Of a stretch of 26,279 bases of DNA, positions 1 to 10,400 are shown piece by piece; positions within the stretch are counted from its first letter, which is position 1; every line of letters starts with the position of its first letter. Source of the DNA: Welwitschia mirabilis. Lineage: Eukaryota; Gnetophyta; Gnetopsida; Welwitschiales. The notes beneath the pieces were generated by a model, which saw only the letters and a program-made list of their open reading frames with translations, ran no database searches and was not told where the DNA came from. The DNA lies in NCBI GenBank assembly GCA_051453625.1, contig JBOZIK010000001.1:174236387-174262665 (forward strand). The letters run 5' to 3'. Position numbers and translations under genes: made by a program.

Positions 1-13
1 ATTAAGGCTCATA

Positions 14-75
14 TTATTGTCTATGCATTTCTGTGGCTAGTTCTTGGGCTTTGGAGGCATCAAAGGACTTTCTTA
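14..75 (-). CDS. Possible further exon or terminal exon at window edge
   Basis: Read on the minus strand this short stretch is less AT-rich than its surroundings. One frame reads SFDASKAQELATEMHRQ followed by TAA at 16-14. A neighbouring frame, the one compatible with exon 2 phase through an AG acceptor, reads SPLMPPKPKN and then stops. It could be the last exon of the gene that starts at 1233 or may continue outside the window. No GT donor occurs here on the minus strand. The evidence is composition and open frame only. Confidence 0.2.
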
Positions 76-192
76 TCATAATCATTTTTTAAGAATATAT
101 TAAAGACTTAGATGAAAATAAATTAAAATGCAAAATAATCAACAAAAATGATCACCCCTAAGAGAAAAGGCATCTGTTTGTGCTAGTTGTAA

Positions 193-589
193 AGATGTCT
201 TCCAAATCCAAGAGATATTAAAAATAAATCTTTAAAAAAAAGGGTCGAAAAGAAGCTATAAGAGGGACATATATTGAGTGAAGGATTGAAAATAGGAGAT
301 GACGACCCCTTGTCTAATTAAAAGGGTCCAAATCCTACTTTTCTAATGTGTTTTTTATTTTTGCAATAGTTCTTAAAAAATGTATACCTCTTAAAAGACA
401 TCTAAAATGACAATAGTAGACATCTAATTATATCAAAGACATCTATTGTTGAAAAAAAAAATTTTAAGTCATTTTACGTATTGTAAAGATGTCTACCTAT
501 TCAAAAAAATCTATTTTGAAACATTAAAAAAAGCGTGTCTAACCTTCAAAGATGTTTGAATTTTAAAGACATCTACTTGATGGATGTCT
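193..589. repeat. Cluster of AGACATCT / AGATGTCT 8-mers
   Basis: The 8-mer AGACATCT occurs at 396-403, 418-425, 437-444 and 567-574. Its reverse complement AGATGTCT occurs at 193-200 and 487-494. One-mismatch forms occur near 550 and at 582-589. Arrays of short motifs in both orientations are typical of subterminal regions of plant DNA transposons (CACTA and hAT type), where transposase binds. No terminal inverted repeats or target duplications were found, so the assignment is inference. If the gene starting at 1233 extends leftwards, the cluster lies in an intron. Confidence 0.4.
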
Positions 590-773
590 ATAAGACTAAA
601 GATATTCCTTGGTAAACATTCATAAAACTAAATACATCTTTTATGAAAAAAGAAAAACTTCAAAATTTTCTATGACTAATATCATAATGCATAGAATTTT
701 ACTTTTAATAATCTAACTATAATCTCAACTCATATAATTTTATAAAGTGAAGTTAAGATTTGAATAATATTAC

Positions 774-834
774 CTGATGACTTACTTAACTGGGTAAGGG
801 TCAATCCCAGGTTTCTACATAATCCACAGAATTC
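774..834 (-). CDS. Candidate second exon of the same gene
   Basis: This 61-base segment is bounded by an acceptor-like TTAAG (AG at 836-835) and a donor CAG|GTAATA (GT at 773-772). Read in the phase left by exon 1 (phase 0) it is open for 20 codons plus one base, starting EFCGLCRNLGLTLTQLSKSS. That joins naturally to the exon 1 end ...FLESEK. A TGA in the same frame lies just upstream of the acceptor, so this AG is the only usable one there. The polypyrimidine tract is weak and the intron contains an assembly gap, so the call is an inference from phase and composition. The next exon would have to begin in phase 1. Confidence 0.4.
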
Positions 835-1008
835 CTTAATATGGTATCAAGTTTCAATGCCNNNNNNNNNNNNNNNNNNNNNNNNNNNNNNNNNNNNNNN
901 NNNNNNNNNNNNNNNNNNNNNNNNNNNNNNNNNNNNNNNNNNNNNNNNNNNNNNNNNNNNNACACTAATAAACTCAAGATGAGAGAGGAAATAACCAAAT
1001 AAGCATAC
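835..1008 (-). other. Putative intron 1 containing an assembly gap
   Basis: The interval runs from the GT donor at 1008-1007 to the AG acceptor at 836-835. It includes 100 N, so its true length is unknown. An alternative is that the real exon 2 lies in the gap and 774-834 is fortuitous. Confidence 0.4.
862..961. other. Assembly gap (100 N)
   Basis: Exactly 100 N, the conventional placeholder for a scaffold join of unknown size. It interrupts the putative first intron. Confidence 0.99.
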
Positions 1009-1233
1009 CTTCTCAGACTCCAGAAACTTAATAAGATGTTCAATGTCATTTCCTTCCACACTTGAGAGAAGAAGAACGAGATCCTTGAAGCATGGCTCGT
1101 CTTCGTTATCAGTTGAAGGGGCTCCAGTGGATGGCCTTGGCTGATTATCGGTCAACGTTGCTTTATCACTTCGGTTTTCGTTTTCAGGAGAAGCAGAAGC
1201 TCCCTTCCAACAACAGCAGCACCACTTATCCAT
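1009..1233 (-). CDS. First coding exon of an unrecognised plant protein
   Basis: The exon reads 75 codons from an ATG at 1233 with a strong context (G at -3, G at +4). It ends exactly on a codon boundary at 1009, followed by a splice donor AAG|GTATGC (GT at 1008-1007). The N-terminus begins MDKWCCCCWKG; the four adjacent cysteines next to Trp and Lys could be an S-acylation (membrane anchoring) site, which is inference. Residues 12-48 are polar, rich in Ser, Asn, Asp and Pro, and look disordered. Residues 49-75 (DLVLLLSSVEGNDIEHLIKF and following) look like one or two amphipathic helices. I do not recognise the family and assign no function. This is the only stretch in the window with normal plant coding character and CpG content. 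No in-frame stop is apparent just upstream, so the start rests on ATG context. Confidence 0.7.
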
Positions 1234-1460
1234 GACCAGGAAAACTGGGTAGCTGGGAGCAAGAAGAAGAAGAAAGTGGGGGGCTGGGAGGAAGAAGAAG
1301 AAGAAAGACTGAAGGAGAACCCACGCTAAAAACGTCAGAGTTTGTGGTCTTTGAATCGGATCGAGTCCTTTAAATTGGATGGAAAGACGAATGCCGCGTG
1401 AATCATGCAGTTTTTCTATTTACGCATTGCATTCCTCTCATTAATTAATTAAATAGGAAG
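1234..1460 (-). promoter_or_regulatory. 5' leader and proximal promoter of the minus-strand gene
   Basis: On the minus strand the 80 bases before the ATG are CT-rich (repeated CTT and TTC), as in many plant 5' untranslated leaders. Further upstream there are many CG dinucleotides, a TGACGT core (1332-1337) of the kind bound by TGA/bZIP factors, and a TATTTAA box-like sequence at 1455-1449, about 215 bases before the ATG. Motif presence is seen; promoter function is inferred. Confidence 0.4.
1252..1313 (-). repeat. 31-bp tandem duplication in the 5' leader
   Basis: Two copies of a 31-bp unit begin at 1252 and 1283. The first 25 bases (GCTGGGAG, one variable base, then AAG repeats) differ at one position, and the last six diverge. 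On the gene strand this is a duplicated CTT-rich pyrimidine patch. Confidence 0.65.
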
Positions 1461-1529
1461 GAATTCATCTCAAAAGACGAGAAGCTTCTTTTACCTTCCT
1501 TATCTTTAATAAAATGTTATTACACCATC

Positions 1530-1640
1530 TTTAAAGAGATAACTTAATAGCAGTGCTCTAGTCTCTTTGTCTCTTTGTGGTTGTGTGTTCAATTCTCAGA
1601 AGGTAGTCTTTCAATATTTTAAAAAAAGTATTATTATGTC
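1530..1640 (+). mobile_element. tRNA-derived SINE-like unit (first)
   Basis: A box-like TAACTTAATAG at 1540-1550 matches the pol III A box (TRGYNNANNNG) except for G-to-A at its third base. A B box-like TGTTCAATTCT at 1586-1596 matches GGTTCGANNCC at 8 of 11 positions. The 46-base spacing between box starts is normal for a tRNA head. It is followed by an A-rich tract near 1618. The end of the body is not defined. It sits about 300 bp upstream of the gene start. Confidence 0.45.
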
Positions 1641-1917
1641 AATTGAGTTCCCACTATTTTTGTCACTTTCAATAGGGACAATCATGTGAAGCCTATTTAC
1701 CAAAAGAAATAGAAAAATCCTTCCTATGATAAGGCTTTCTAATCACCGTTTGGTCCATTGTAGGAATATACTCTATTAAAGTTTAAAAGATATCCTTGAA
1801 TTTAAATATAGTCTTTAAAATAATTCTAAAAAGAACTTAAGAAAAGTTTATTACCATTTTGAAACCTTCAACTGGAATAGTTATTCCAATTAAGAATTGT
1901 TTATGATATACCTAATG

Positions 1918-2110
1918 TTAAAGGGTTGGTAATCTAACCAAGAGAACACTCATCCTCCATTTAGGAGATTGTGGATTTGAATATTCGAATAACCTGATTG
2001 ACATACTATGAGCCTAAGCATAATTAAATCACTTTAGGTAACTATGGTGGTTATACTCCCAAGGGGAGGAGATGGTCCTTAAAGATTTTTAATCTTATAA
2101 GAAATTTATT
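1918..2110 (+). mobile_element. tRNA-derived SINE (second)
   Basis: The 5' part resembles a tRNA: TAATCTAACC at 1930-1939 is a decayed A box and GATTTGAATAT at 1974-1984 a decayed B box. Most differences from GGTTCGANNCC are G-to-A or C-to-T. The box starts are 44 bases apart. Between them an anticodon-arm-like CTCCATTTAGGAG is retained. A tRNA-unrelated body of about 110 bases follows, ending in a T/A-rich tail. No target site duplication was identified. It lacks coding capacity and would depend on a LINE for mobility (known for SINEs). Confidence 0.6.
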
Positions 2111-5100
2111 GTATTTTATTATTTTATAATTAAATAATTACTTAATTTAATTTGATATTGTTTAAAGCAAAAAGAATCCCATGTTCGATTAGAATGAGTT
2201 ACATTTTTTAAATGCGATAATATTATTTATGCAATCATATTTGCATGCAATATAATAATCAATAATCCAAGAATGAAGGAGCTTTTGAAGATCTAGAGTT
2301 AAGAAATTAGAGAAATGGTGTATAAAATTACAATGGGGCTTACATAACATATCTTGTCAACATTGAATGCAATTACTCTGGATTTAATAAAAATTGAATG
2401 TTAAAATAAAAAGAATTTAATTCTTTAAAATGCCTTCATTAGTTGCTCAAAATTTCCTTAAATATTCATATCTATTTGAAGACTTATCCATGTATTTAAT
2501 TCTAAGATATAATTTTTTTACCACTTCATAAATATTTGGAGTTTTGAATCTAATCTCTCTTAACACTCTTAGCCTTGTGAGCCAAATATATGATACCTAA
2601 TTTTTCACTTATGTGAACCTTCAATAGTAATTTGGATAGAATTACAAAATTTGAAACTAGATATTATGTATTCTTAAAGTATTCCCTAAATACTATCTCT
2701 ATTTTACCCTTTTTTAAGGATGGGTTGTACTTCATTTTTGGCTAAAACTTAGCATATTTTCATTTGATGAAATAGTTCATATTCTAACTTCTTCAATAGG
2801 TGCTCAAAATGTTCTTTGTTATTTTTAATAAATCATTAATATATAATATTTAATGCAAAAATTAACTTTTGACGCCATTAAGAATCTCAAATTAATAATT
2901 TATTTTAAGAAGAAATTATCTCCTAGAAAAAATAAGATTTTAAAGAAAAAGAATTTGAAGAAAGGTGGTTCTCATGATAAACCTGAAAGTTATGAATATA
3001 AGAGATGGAAACGTTTCTTCTAAATGAATAATCAACTTTTATTCAAATATCATAGTACAAAATCAAACTTTATTTCTTTTAAAAAAAAATCTAAAAGCAA
3101 TTTTAAATCTACACAAGATCATTTTTAGAAGAAGTATAGTTCGTAAAAAGATTAAACCATGTGTGGAGGAATATTTGTAAGAAAAGAACAAAGAAATGTT
3201 ACTTAACAAAGACAATGAAGATTTAATATTTATGGACCTGCAAACAGAAGAAAATCTAAAGATCCAAATAAATCATAAATGCATAATATAAGAATCTAGA
3301 TAAAGACAATGATTTAGTTTCTTTAGAGAAAATGGCTCTTAGTACAGTTTTCATACTGATTTATCCTTCTTTTAATGCTTCATTGTTCCTACTAAGCATT
3401 ATTGACAATTCAATATAAGATCTTAAAGGAAAGGAAAATCAAGAAATGACCATTGAATTCTTTCTAAAGAACTACTATGGAAATACAGCTATAGGAAAGA
3501 AATCTAAAGGAAAAAAAAATCTTGCTATGATGAAGTAAGGCCAAAAATAGGAAATTAACACCAATATAAAGGAAACCATCCCCCATGCCATAATGAAAAT
3601 ATTTACCTAGAACTTAAACTGTTGTAATAACCTTTTAAAAATTGACACACTTAGAATATGATATCAAAAGGAAAATTCTTTTTTAAACAAATTTTTAACT
3701 TCAACTAGTACCAAAATTCTTCATAATCACATCTTCCAATGTTGTTTTCTTGTTTGGATTTTTCAAAATCAATTAGTAAATTCATTGGTATTTTATCAGT
3801 TCAACTTCCTATTAGGATGCAATAGAGCTTTGGAATAATTAATTTATTATTAATTTTTTGTTTCATAAGGACACTGTTTCACTAATTTTAATCATTATCT
3901 ATTATCCATTAACTCTGAAGTAAATGAAAGATTTCTCAAATTTCATATATCAAACTATTATAAGATTTTTTAATCATGTTTTGATTTGTGATGATCTTTA
4001 TGTTGTACTCCATGAATGGAAAAAAGAAAATGGGAATTTTTGGTTTAATAAATAGAAAGATTACAAAATAAGAATTGAGAATTGTATTTTGACAGAAATT
4101 CAATTGAAAAGTTTCACTTATATTTAAAGTAGTAAATTATCTCATTCGAATTTCACTCTTAAAAAGTTGGAGAGATTTGTCATGGATGCTTCTTGAATTT
4201 CAGCTTTTCTAAACTTCTGGATTACAAATATTACTTATATTGGTGACAACTTTGGTTGATTCTCCTTCAAAATTATAACCATCAAAATAAACTTATTGAT
4301 TTTATTTCATTTTCTTTATTTAAGAGAAAACAATTCAAGAATTGTGGAAGATCAAAGATGAGGGGTTAAAGCAATTAAAATTATAGAAATAGTTAATTAA
4401 TATCAAGGGACACTTAAAATTCTAACATAGCTATTATATGTTAAACTCAAAAAAGTCAAAATAATGATGTAACTCATCAAATTCAACAACTTTAAGAAGA
4501 GATTCTAAAAGACATGTGGATAGATGATTTAGATAATAAATCAAGAAAACATTTTTGGGATCTTTATCTTTTACAAAAATGGAAGTGTTCTTGTTAGTTA
4601 TAAATAGCAAAATGCTAGTGAATTGAAAAAGGTGACATTAACTCTAAACTTTTTCAAGTCTTTGCTACAAAGACAAAAAATCTCTAGTGTAGATCCTTGT
4701 CTTAACGATGAAGAATATCAACATGTTTATGAAACCAGTTATATGGAAAAAAATTTCTAAAGAATATTACAAGAATTTGTGAAAGTTTTAGAATTTGGGA
4801 ATATTTTGAAGGCCCTTACCTATAATTAAATAAGTTTAATTTCAAAGAAGAAACATAAAATGAAAGTGCAAATGGGAATGCCTAATGCACATTAACTAAT
4901 GTAGATTATTAAGAATTTGTATGTTGAGATATGAATTCAAATCTTCTTATGTTAAAATGGACAAGTTGAAGATTAATTTATCATGGAATTATGTAATATG
5001 CCCTTTGATTAAGTAAATTTAGTTAAACAAGAAAAACATAGAATGTATTAAGTTTGTTCTACATAATATAATAAGAGTATGAGATGATAGGATTTAATAT

Positions 5101-7478
5101 TTACAAGCATAATTTAGTTTTGTATAATGTAATAATATTATAGGTATTAATATTTAATACTTTTTAATAGCTAATAATAGATTAACTAATGATAAATATA
5201 TAAAAATAAATCTAAGTAGAACAAGCATAAGAAAAATCAAGAAAGAAATAACAGATAAAGATGCAAATACAATTAATTATATGTTAATTAATTAAAAACT
5301 AATAAAAAATAAAATATATTGGAATAATTTAAGCATTTTTACAAAAATATAATGGAAAATGCATATTGAAAGGGTCAAAGTAATGTGGCATAAAGCAAGG
5401 TGGTAAGGGTTTAGAAACAATGGGTAAAAAAGGGAAAAAGTGTTGTATAAGAAAGATCAGATTATGGAAATATTTCTCAAAAGGATAAGGCATGCCAAAG
5501 AAATCTTTTCTAAGGTTGTAATATTTACAAATTTCAATATTTACAAATTTCTATTTGAAAATGTAAAATGTATAAATGTAATATTTTACAAAAGGTGTGA
5601 TATTTTTGAAGTTTTATTAATAATAAAAGTTTCAAGGCTCTAAATATCTCTCCTTTCCAAGACCTATAAGTACCCCCTCATTCCAAGTTAAATAAACAAG
5701 AAGAAGAGAATTTTGTAAGATGAAAATCAAGGAAGATGATCTTATGAAAAGGTTATTACATAAACGTATATTAAATAATGCCTACGTTATTTAGTAAATA
5801 GCCTTATTACATTATGAAATATAGTATTTCTTATATTATTTTTGCATTGTAATTCATCAAAAGATATGTTCATTATTATTTCTAACTTTATTCTTTTCTT
5901 AAGTTAAAAATCATAATAATTTTATTTTATTAAAATTACAGTTCTAATTGCTAATATTAAGTAGTAATATACATGGCTAGATGGATATTCCAACTAACAC
6001 ATGATGTATTAAATCACAAATTATTATTCTAGTAGGCAATGTTTCATTATCCATCTTCTTATTGCTAATAATCTAGGGATAAATTTTTCCTATTAATAAA
6101 AATCTTTAAAAAAACCATTCATTATCTCAACATTATTTAAGAATTTTCAAAAGTAGAAAACTCTTTGTTAATGTGCACACCACTACTACAATGTTCTATT
6201 ATTCATTGTATAAGATCTCTAGGTGACATGTTTCATACTAGTTGATTGTATTTTAAATTATCTTGAAATATTATTTTTATGTCTTTGAAGATTACATTCG
6301 ATGATGTAAATCGTCACCATTGATTTATGTCAGGGCCTAGAAAAATTTATATCAAGGAGAGATGTTGTCATATTGGCATAAAATGTCAATGAAAAATGTC
6401 GATAATTATTTAAAAATAAAATTAAGAATCATTCATTTCATTAGATTTATAAATAATATAAGCTTTAAAAAAACCTAAAATTAAGTTATTCAAAAGCATT
6501 TGATGTTTATAAATAATTTGTAATCCAAATATCACATAAATGCCCTAAATTTCCCCTTCATTATTCTTTTTATTCTATTTTCATATGCATGGTGGATCAT
6601 ATTTTAAGTTGTAATATGTCACAAAAATCTAATTATTAGTACATGTAGCTAGATTTTTTAATATGTCATAGGAAAATGTCATCTTTAAATAAACATAACT
6701 TCTAAAGGTTTATTGGTCTACATTTCATCTAATTTTGAAGACATGTCACCCTTTTTAAATCATTGGTCATACTAATAGTGAAAATTTTATAAGGGTTTTA
6801 AACCTATGCTTAATTAGAATCTCATTTTTAGTTTATGATATCCATTAGTCTCTAAGATTATGTCAATGGGGATATTATCAAATATGGTAGACAAAATGTG
6901 ATAAATAAAGTAGTTAACTTTTGTATAATTTTAATATTAATTATCATGAAGATATTTATTATGATAATAGAATGTGCTTTTATGCCCATCATTGGTCTTT
7001 ATGATTGGCCAGTGTGGATAGACTCCTAAATGGCACATAGACTATGACTAATGGATATGTATGATGAGGTTTTTATAATAAGGTTCATTATATTATTTAT
7101 TATTTTAACCTCATGCAAAAATCTTTCTCAAGTCATGGCTTCTATAACTCTAAAATTGGTTACCATTAGTTACCTATATTACATGTTAGTTATTTGCTTA
7201 CTCTTTTCCCTGTGCTAATAATATATTATTATATTTACACTTGTCTTATCCATTTTTTAACTTAGAGGTAAGCCCCTATTAAAGTGTTACCCACATTCTA
7301 AAGTTAGCAGGTAAGAACACAATTACTTGCTAACATTATTTCTTCTTCAATACTATGAGTAGCTTATTATAATAATTACAATTATTATGTTATGAAGGAT
7401 AATGAAAATTAATAACTAAAGCTCTTCTTTATCATTCTAACTTGTATTTGATTATTATGCTTGTTTGTTAATGTGAGT
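2111..7478. other. AT-rich stretch with no recognisable gene
   Basis: I found no convincing coding region, RNA gene or element boundary here. The 67-codon open frame at 5440-5643 is low-complexity and AT-driven. Around 2930-3180 a Lys-rich translation could be a decayed retroelement nucleocapsid, but no zinc-finger or polymerase motif supports it. A short inverted repeat sits at 7303-7334. Confidence 0.5.
7303..7334. repeat. 12-bp inverted repeat (hairpin)
   Basis: The arm GTTAGCAGGTAA (7303-7314) and the arm TTACTTGCTAAC (7323-7334) pair with one mismatch across an 8-base loop. It lies about 145 bp upstream of the copia 5' LTR. Function unknown. Confidence 0.5.
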
Positions 7479-7672
7479 TGTTATGGAATGATTAGTAAGG
7501 CTTGTATGCACTCTATGATCATACACCTAAGGGAATGTGTAAACCTTAGAAAAACACTAATGGTCTACTTGCCTTTAAAAGCAAGTTCCTTTTTGTAATA
7601 AGAAAGATGAAGAAATAAACTTTTATTTTTGAGAATTTCTTGCTCATATGCTTGTTCATAGATAACCCAACA
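7479..7672 (+). repeat. 5' LTR of the copia element
   Basis: It starts TGTTATGG and ends AACA two bases before the PBS. It aligns along its length with 13523-13717. Shared blocks include GAATGTGTAAA, CTTGCCTTTAAAAGCAA and AAATAAACTTTTATTTTT, the last being a plausible polyadenylation region. The upstream boundary is inferred from the copia TG...CA rule and loss of similarity. Confidence 0.75.
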
Positions 7673-7674
7673 AG

Positions 7675-7686
7675 TGGTATCAAAGC
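7675..7686 (+). other. Primer binding site, initiator tRNA-Met type
   Basis: TGGTATCAAAGC lies two bases after the LTR. It differs at one position from TGGTATCAGAGC, the complement of the 3' end of plant initiator methionine tRNA used to prime copia reverse transcription. The change is G to A. Confidence 0.85.
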
Positions 7687-9320
7687 ACAAGCTAAGGTTT
7701 CTGAGATTTTTGTAAAGCCTGTATGTCCTCTTGCATGCCTTTGCATGTTTTTTTACTTTTTATTATGGTTTTCTTGGTATATAGCTTACTTTTCAAGTTT
7801 ATTTTCTTAAGGGTTATTTTGGTTTGATTATAAGTTTTTCATTTCTTTTCAAGCTTGAGCTTGCATATAGCTTTATATCATTAGCACCTTTGTAAATTAT
7901 TTTCTATTATTGGAGATATAATTATCTATGTTTTTAACTCCTTTTAAAAAAAAAAAAAAACTGAGTAAAACCCTTGATGTTTGAGTTATGAAAACTAGTA
8001 TATATAGATTTTGGAGGCTCAATCTTGATCCTTTACCTATTAGTCTCAGTAACACATTACATGGAATTCAATGTTGAAGTTTTTGTGAATAGTCCAAGGT
8101 TGACTTGCATTGAATTTGTTTTGTACATTTTATTTTATTTTGACAGGTTTCAAACATAAAGGACACAGCTATCATGTTTGGTTACTTTCATTGTTGTTGT
8201 TACTACTTAATAACAAATCCTCCACGGCCATAGCAATGGCATCACTACAACCTGATGTCGTTACATGCCTTGCTATCACTATGTCTAGTTGCTTATGTCT
8301 AGTCAAATGCAATCCTCTATTAGCATGTCTTATATCTCTCCCCTTATCTTGTTTTCTTTTTAGAACATGCATGCTTATGTTTTTCAACATTGTTTAACAT
8401 CTATGATCAACTGTGTTGCACTAGTCCCTGTAAGATTTGGAGACTTTCTTAGAGATTTTAAAATTTCCTTAAATATTTGGAGACTTTATTAAAGCTTTTT
8501 ATGACCTCCATCTTTTATTAGAATCTAGAAACTTCTAAGGCCTCTTTTTATGGCTCCAAGTAGGCCTATTTGACCTCCTTTTTTTGGCTCTTTTAGATCT
8601 CTTCTTGTAAGAATTTTTTGAGGATTTTAGGCTCCTTTTGTTTTTGGCCTTTTTTAACCTTCATTTTTAAAAATTTCTTTTTTAGTTTTTTTTTAAATTT
8701 TCATTTGAAATTTTTATTTTTGTTTATGTTATAGGTCTTAGCTTGCATTTGACAGCCTTCTTCAAGTTGTGTTATAGGCTTTTCCACTAGATTTATAAAT
8801 AATAGTTGACCTCTAGTTTAAAGTTACAAGTGCAATATTTAGGCGGTTTCTAGGCTACTTAACTTGAGTCATGATATTTATTATAGTTAAGCCTGAGGTA
8901 AGCCTTATAATACATGTTGATAGAGTAGGGTATTCTTTAAGAACTAGATTAGCAATCCACCCTACTATAATACTTAGAGGGTTTAGCATCATTATTGCTT
9001 TTCTACACAGCACTGCACTTCATCACCTTGGCTGCCTACCTACAAATGTACCACTTAGCATTTGCAAACATCCTATGGATGTGCTACTCTCTATAAACTA
9101 ATACCTCTACGTCTGCTATTGATATCATTGGCCTCTATTAATAGTGACTTAAGCTCATTAACAATGACATCTTTGGCCTTTGATTTTTTTCCAAAATCTA
9201 TTATTTTTTTAAGTGGATTCTCTAGGCATTTGCATTTATAGTAAGATCATGCTCTTGCTATTTCTTAATTATGTCTCTCAGAGAGCAAGATTTCTTATGA
9301 AATAAAGGTTCTATAGATTA
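7687..9320 (+). other. Oversized leader of the copia element, possible nested insertion
   Basis: Copia gag normally begins soon after the PBS, but gag-like sequence here appears only from about 9330. The intervening 1.6 kb is T-rich and contains an A15 run at 7947-7961, a repeated ATTTGGAGACTTT (near 8436 and 8476), and a 95-codon open frame at 8110-8397 rich in Leu and Ser, which I regard as fortuitous. No second element could be identified by motif. Confidence 0.4.
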
Positions 9321-9975
9321 AACTATTGACACTGGCATACTCCATTTTAATGGAAAAAACTTTAATATTAATCTTGATTCTCACTCTTCTATTCTAAAAT
9401 CAAACCTTATTGCCTTACTCTATCATCAAACAAATGATACTCAAGGAATAATCTATAGATCCTTAAAAAATAGTTTGTATTATGAAAAGGATAAGATAAG
9501 ATATTTTGTTGCATAAATGTAAGACATCAAGGGAAAGGTAGCAAAGATCAACTCATATAAACAAGTTTACATTCATCATGTCAACTTAATCCTTTGTTAT
9601 TTAAAAAATTCCTCTTTATGTAGTTATATTATGTTACTATATGGTAGTAAGCAATTAAATAATATAACATATACTATGCTTAGTAATAATTGTAATTATA
9701 TTGAAGCTTAGTTTAACTTCATAAGATCTTCTTCCTCTAATGCCATATTTAAAGTTTTTCATCTTCATGATTTTCCTCTCTAATAATCTATTAGAAAATC
9801 TTATTTACAAAAGTAAATTCACCATGACAAGAGTAAGGCTCCTTAAAAACAATAAAATAAGAAGCCAAACTAGACTTAACGAAATAAGAATCAAGTACAA
9901 AATACTTCCACTACTAAGAAGAACAAGTATTAGTTTTTACAATGTGAAAGATAAGGTCATATCATAGACTTCTGT
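9320..9975 (+). pseudogene. Copia gag remnant with CCHC zinc knuckle
   Basis: The recognisable part is the nucleocapsid zinc knuckle at 9935-9975. The second Cys (TGT 9943-9945), the Gly-His pair (9955-9960) and the final Cys (9973-9975) have the spacing CX4HX4C. The first Cys position reads Phe, and a CAA codon has become TAA (9952-9954). Upstream is a Lys/Arg/Asn-rich stretch as expected for the RNA-binding tail of gag. The N-terminal core is too decayed to delimit. A one-base frameshift separates the basic tail from the knuckle. Confidence 0.65.
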
Positions 9976-10083
9976 AGGATTCCTTGAAACAAGATAAAGT
10001 ATTATTCCTTTAATGATGCTTAAAATTTTAAATATAATGGAGTATTTAAAAACTTTAACTTTGTTAGTATGAATAAGTACTTA

Positions 10084-10400
10084 CCTCATGATAAGACATG
10101 GATTCTTGACATGAGTGCAACTCATCACATGACTTATTAGCATGATTATTTTAATGACTTTACTAAAGCTTTAAGTTATGTTTTTTTTGGATAGATAAAA
10201 TGTCAATTCCTATAGAAGTTTATGGTTTAGTTAACCTTGAATTAAAATCACCCTTTCCATAGATTATTTCACCTGTGCTCTATGTTTCTTCTTTGACATT
10301 ACATCTTATATCACTTTTAAATCTACTATGAAAAGATCACTTTATTTCCATGATGAAGAACTTAGTGACTATTTATAATAGTAATCAAAAACTATTTTTA
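10084..10400 (+). pseudogene. Copia aspartic protease remnant
   Basis: At 10099-10140 the translation WILDMSATHHMTY ends in TAG. Copia proteases carry W-x-x-D-[ST]-G-A followed by H-M. Here the catalytic Asp is kept, but the next two positions read Met-Ser instead of Thr/Ser-Gly. The change is explained by ACG to ATG and GGT to AGT, both transitions. The frame is the same as that of the upstream zinc knuckle (156 bases, 52 codons apart). The protease would process Gag-Pol; this copy cannot be active. Confidence 0.75.

Noticed and set aside
838-852. TGGTATCA at 842-849 as a retrotransposon primer binding site next to the gap
   Set aside because: Only the first eight bases match the initiator tRNA complement and the next four do not. 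The same bases fit better as the acceptor side of a candidate exon on the other strand.
2930-3180. Lys-rich translation as an endogenous pararetrovirus coat protein or nucleocapsid
   Set aside because: No zinc-finger, protease or RT motif in the vicinity; basic composition alone is not evidence in A-rich DNA.
5440-5643. 67-codon open frame on the plus strand
   Set aside because: Lys/Ile/Phe-rich translation of AT-rich DNA, no motif, no coding-like composition or context.
6179-6192. CACTACTACAA as a CACTA transposon terminus
   Set aside because: No matching inverted terminus, no subterminal repeats nearby and no 3-bp target duplication seen.
8110-8397. 95-codon plus-strand and 72-codon minus-strand open frames
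   Set aside because: They overlap each other, carry no recognisable domain, and lie in the leader of a dead retroelement. The Leu-rich run looks fortuitous.
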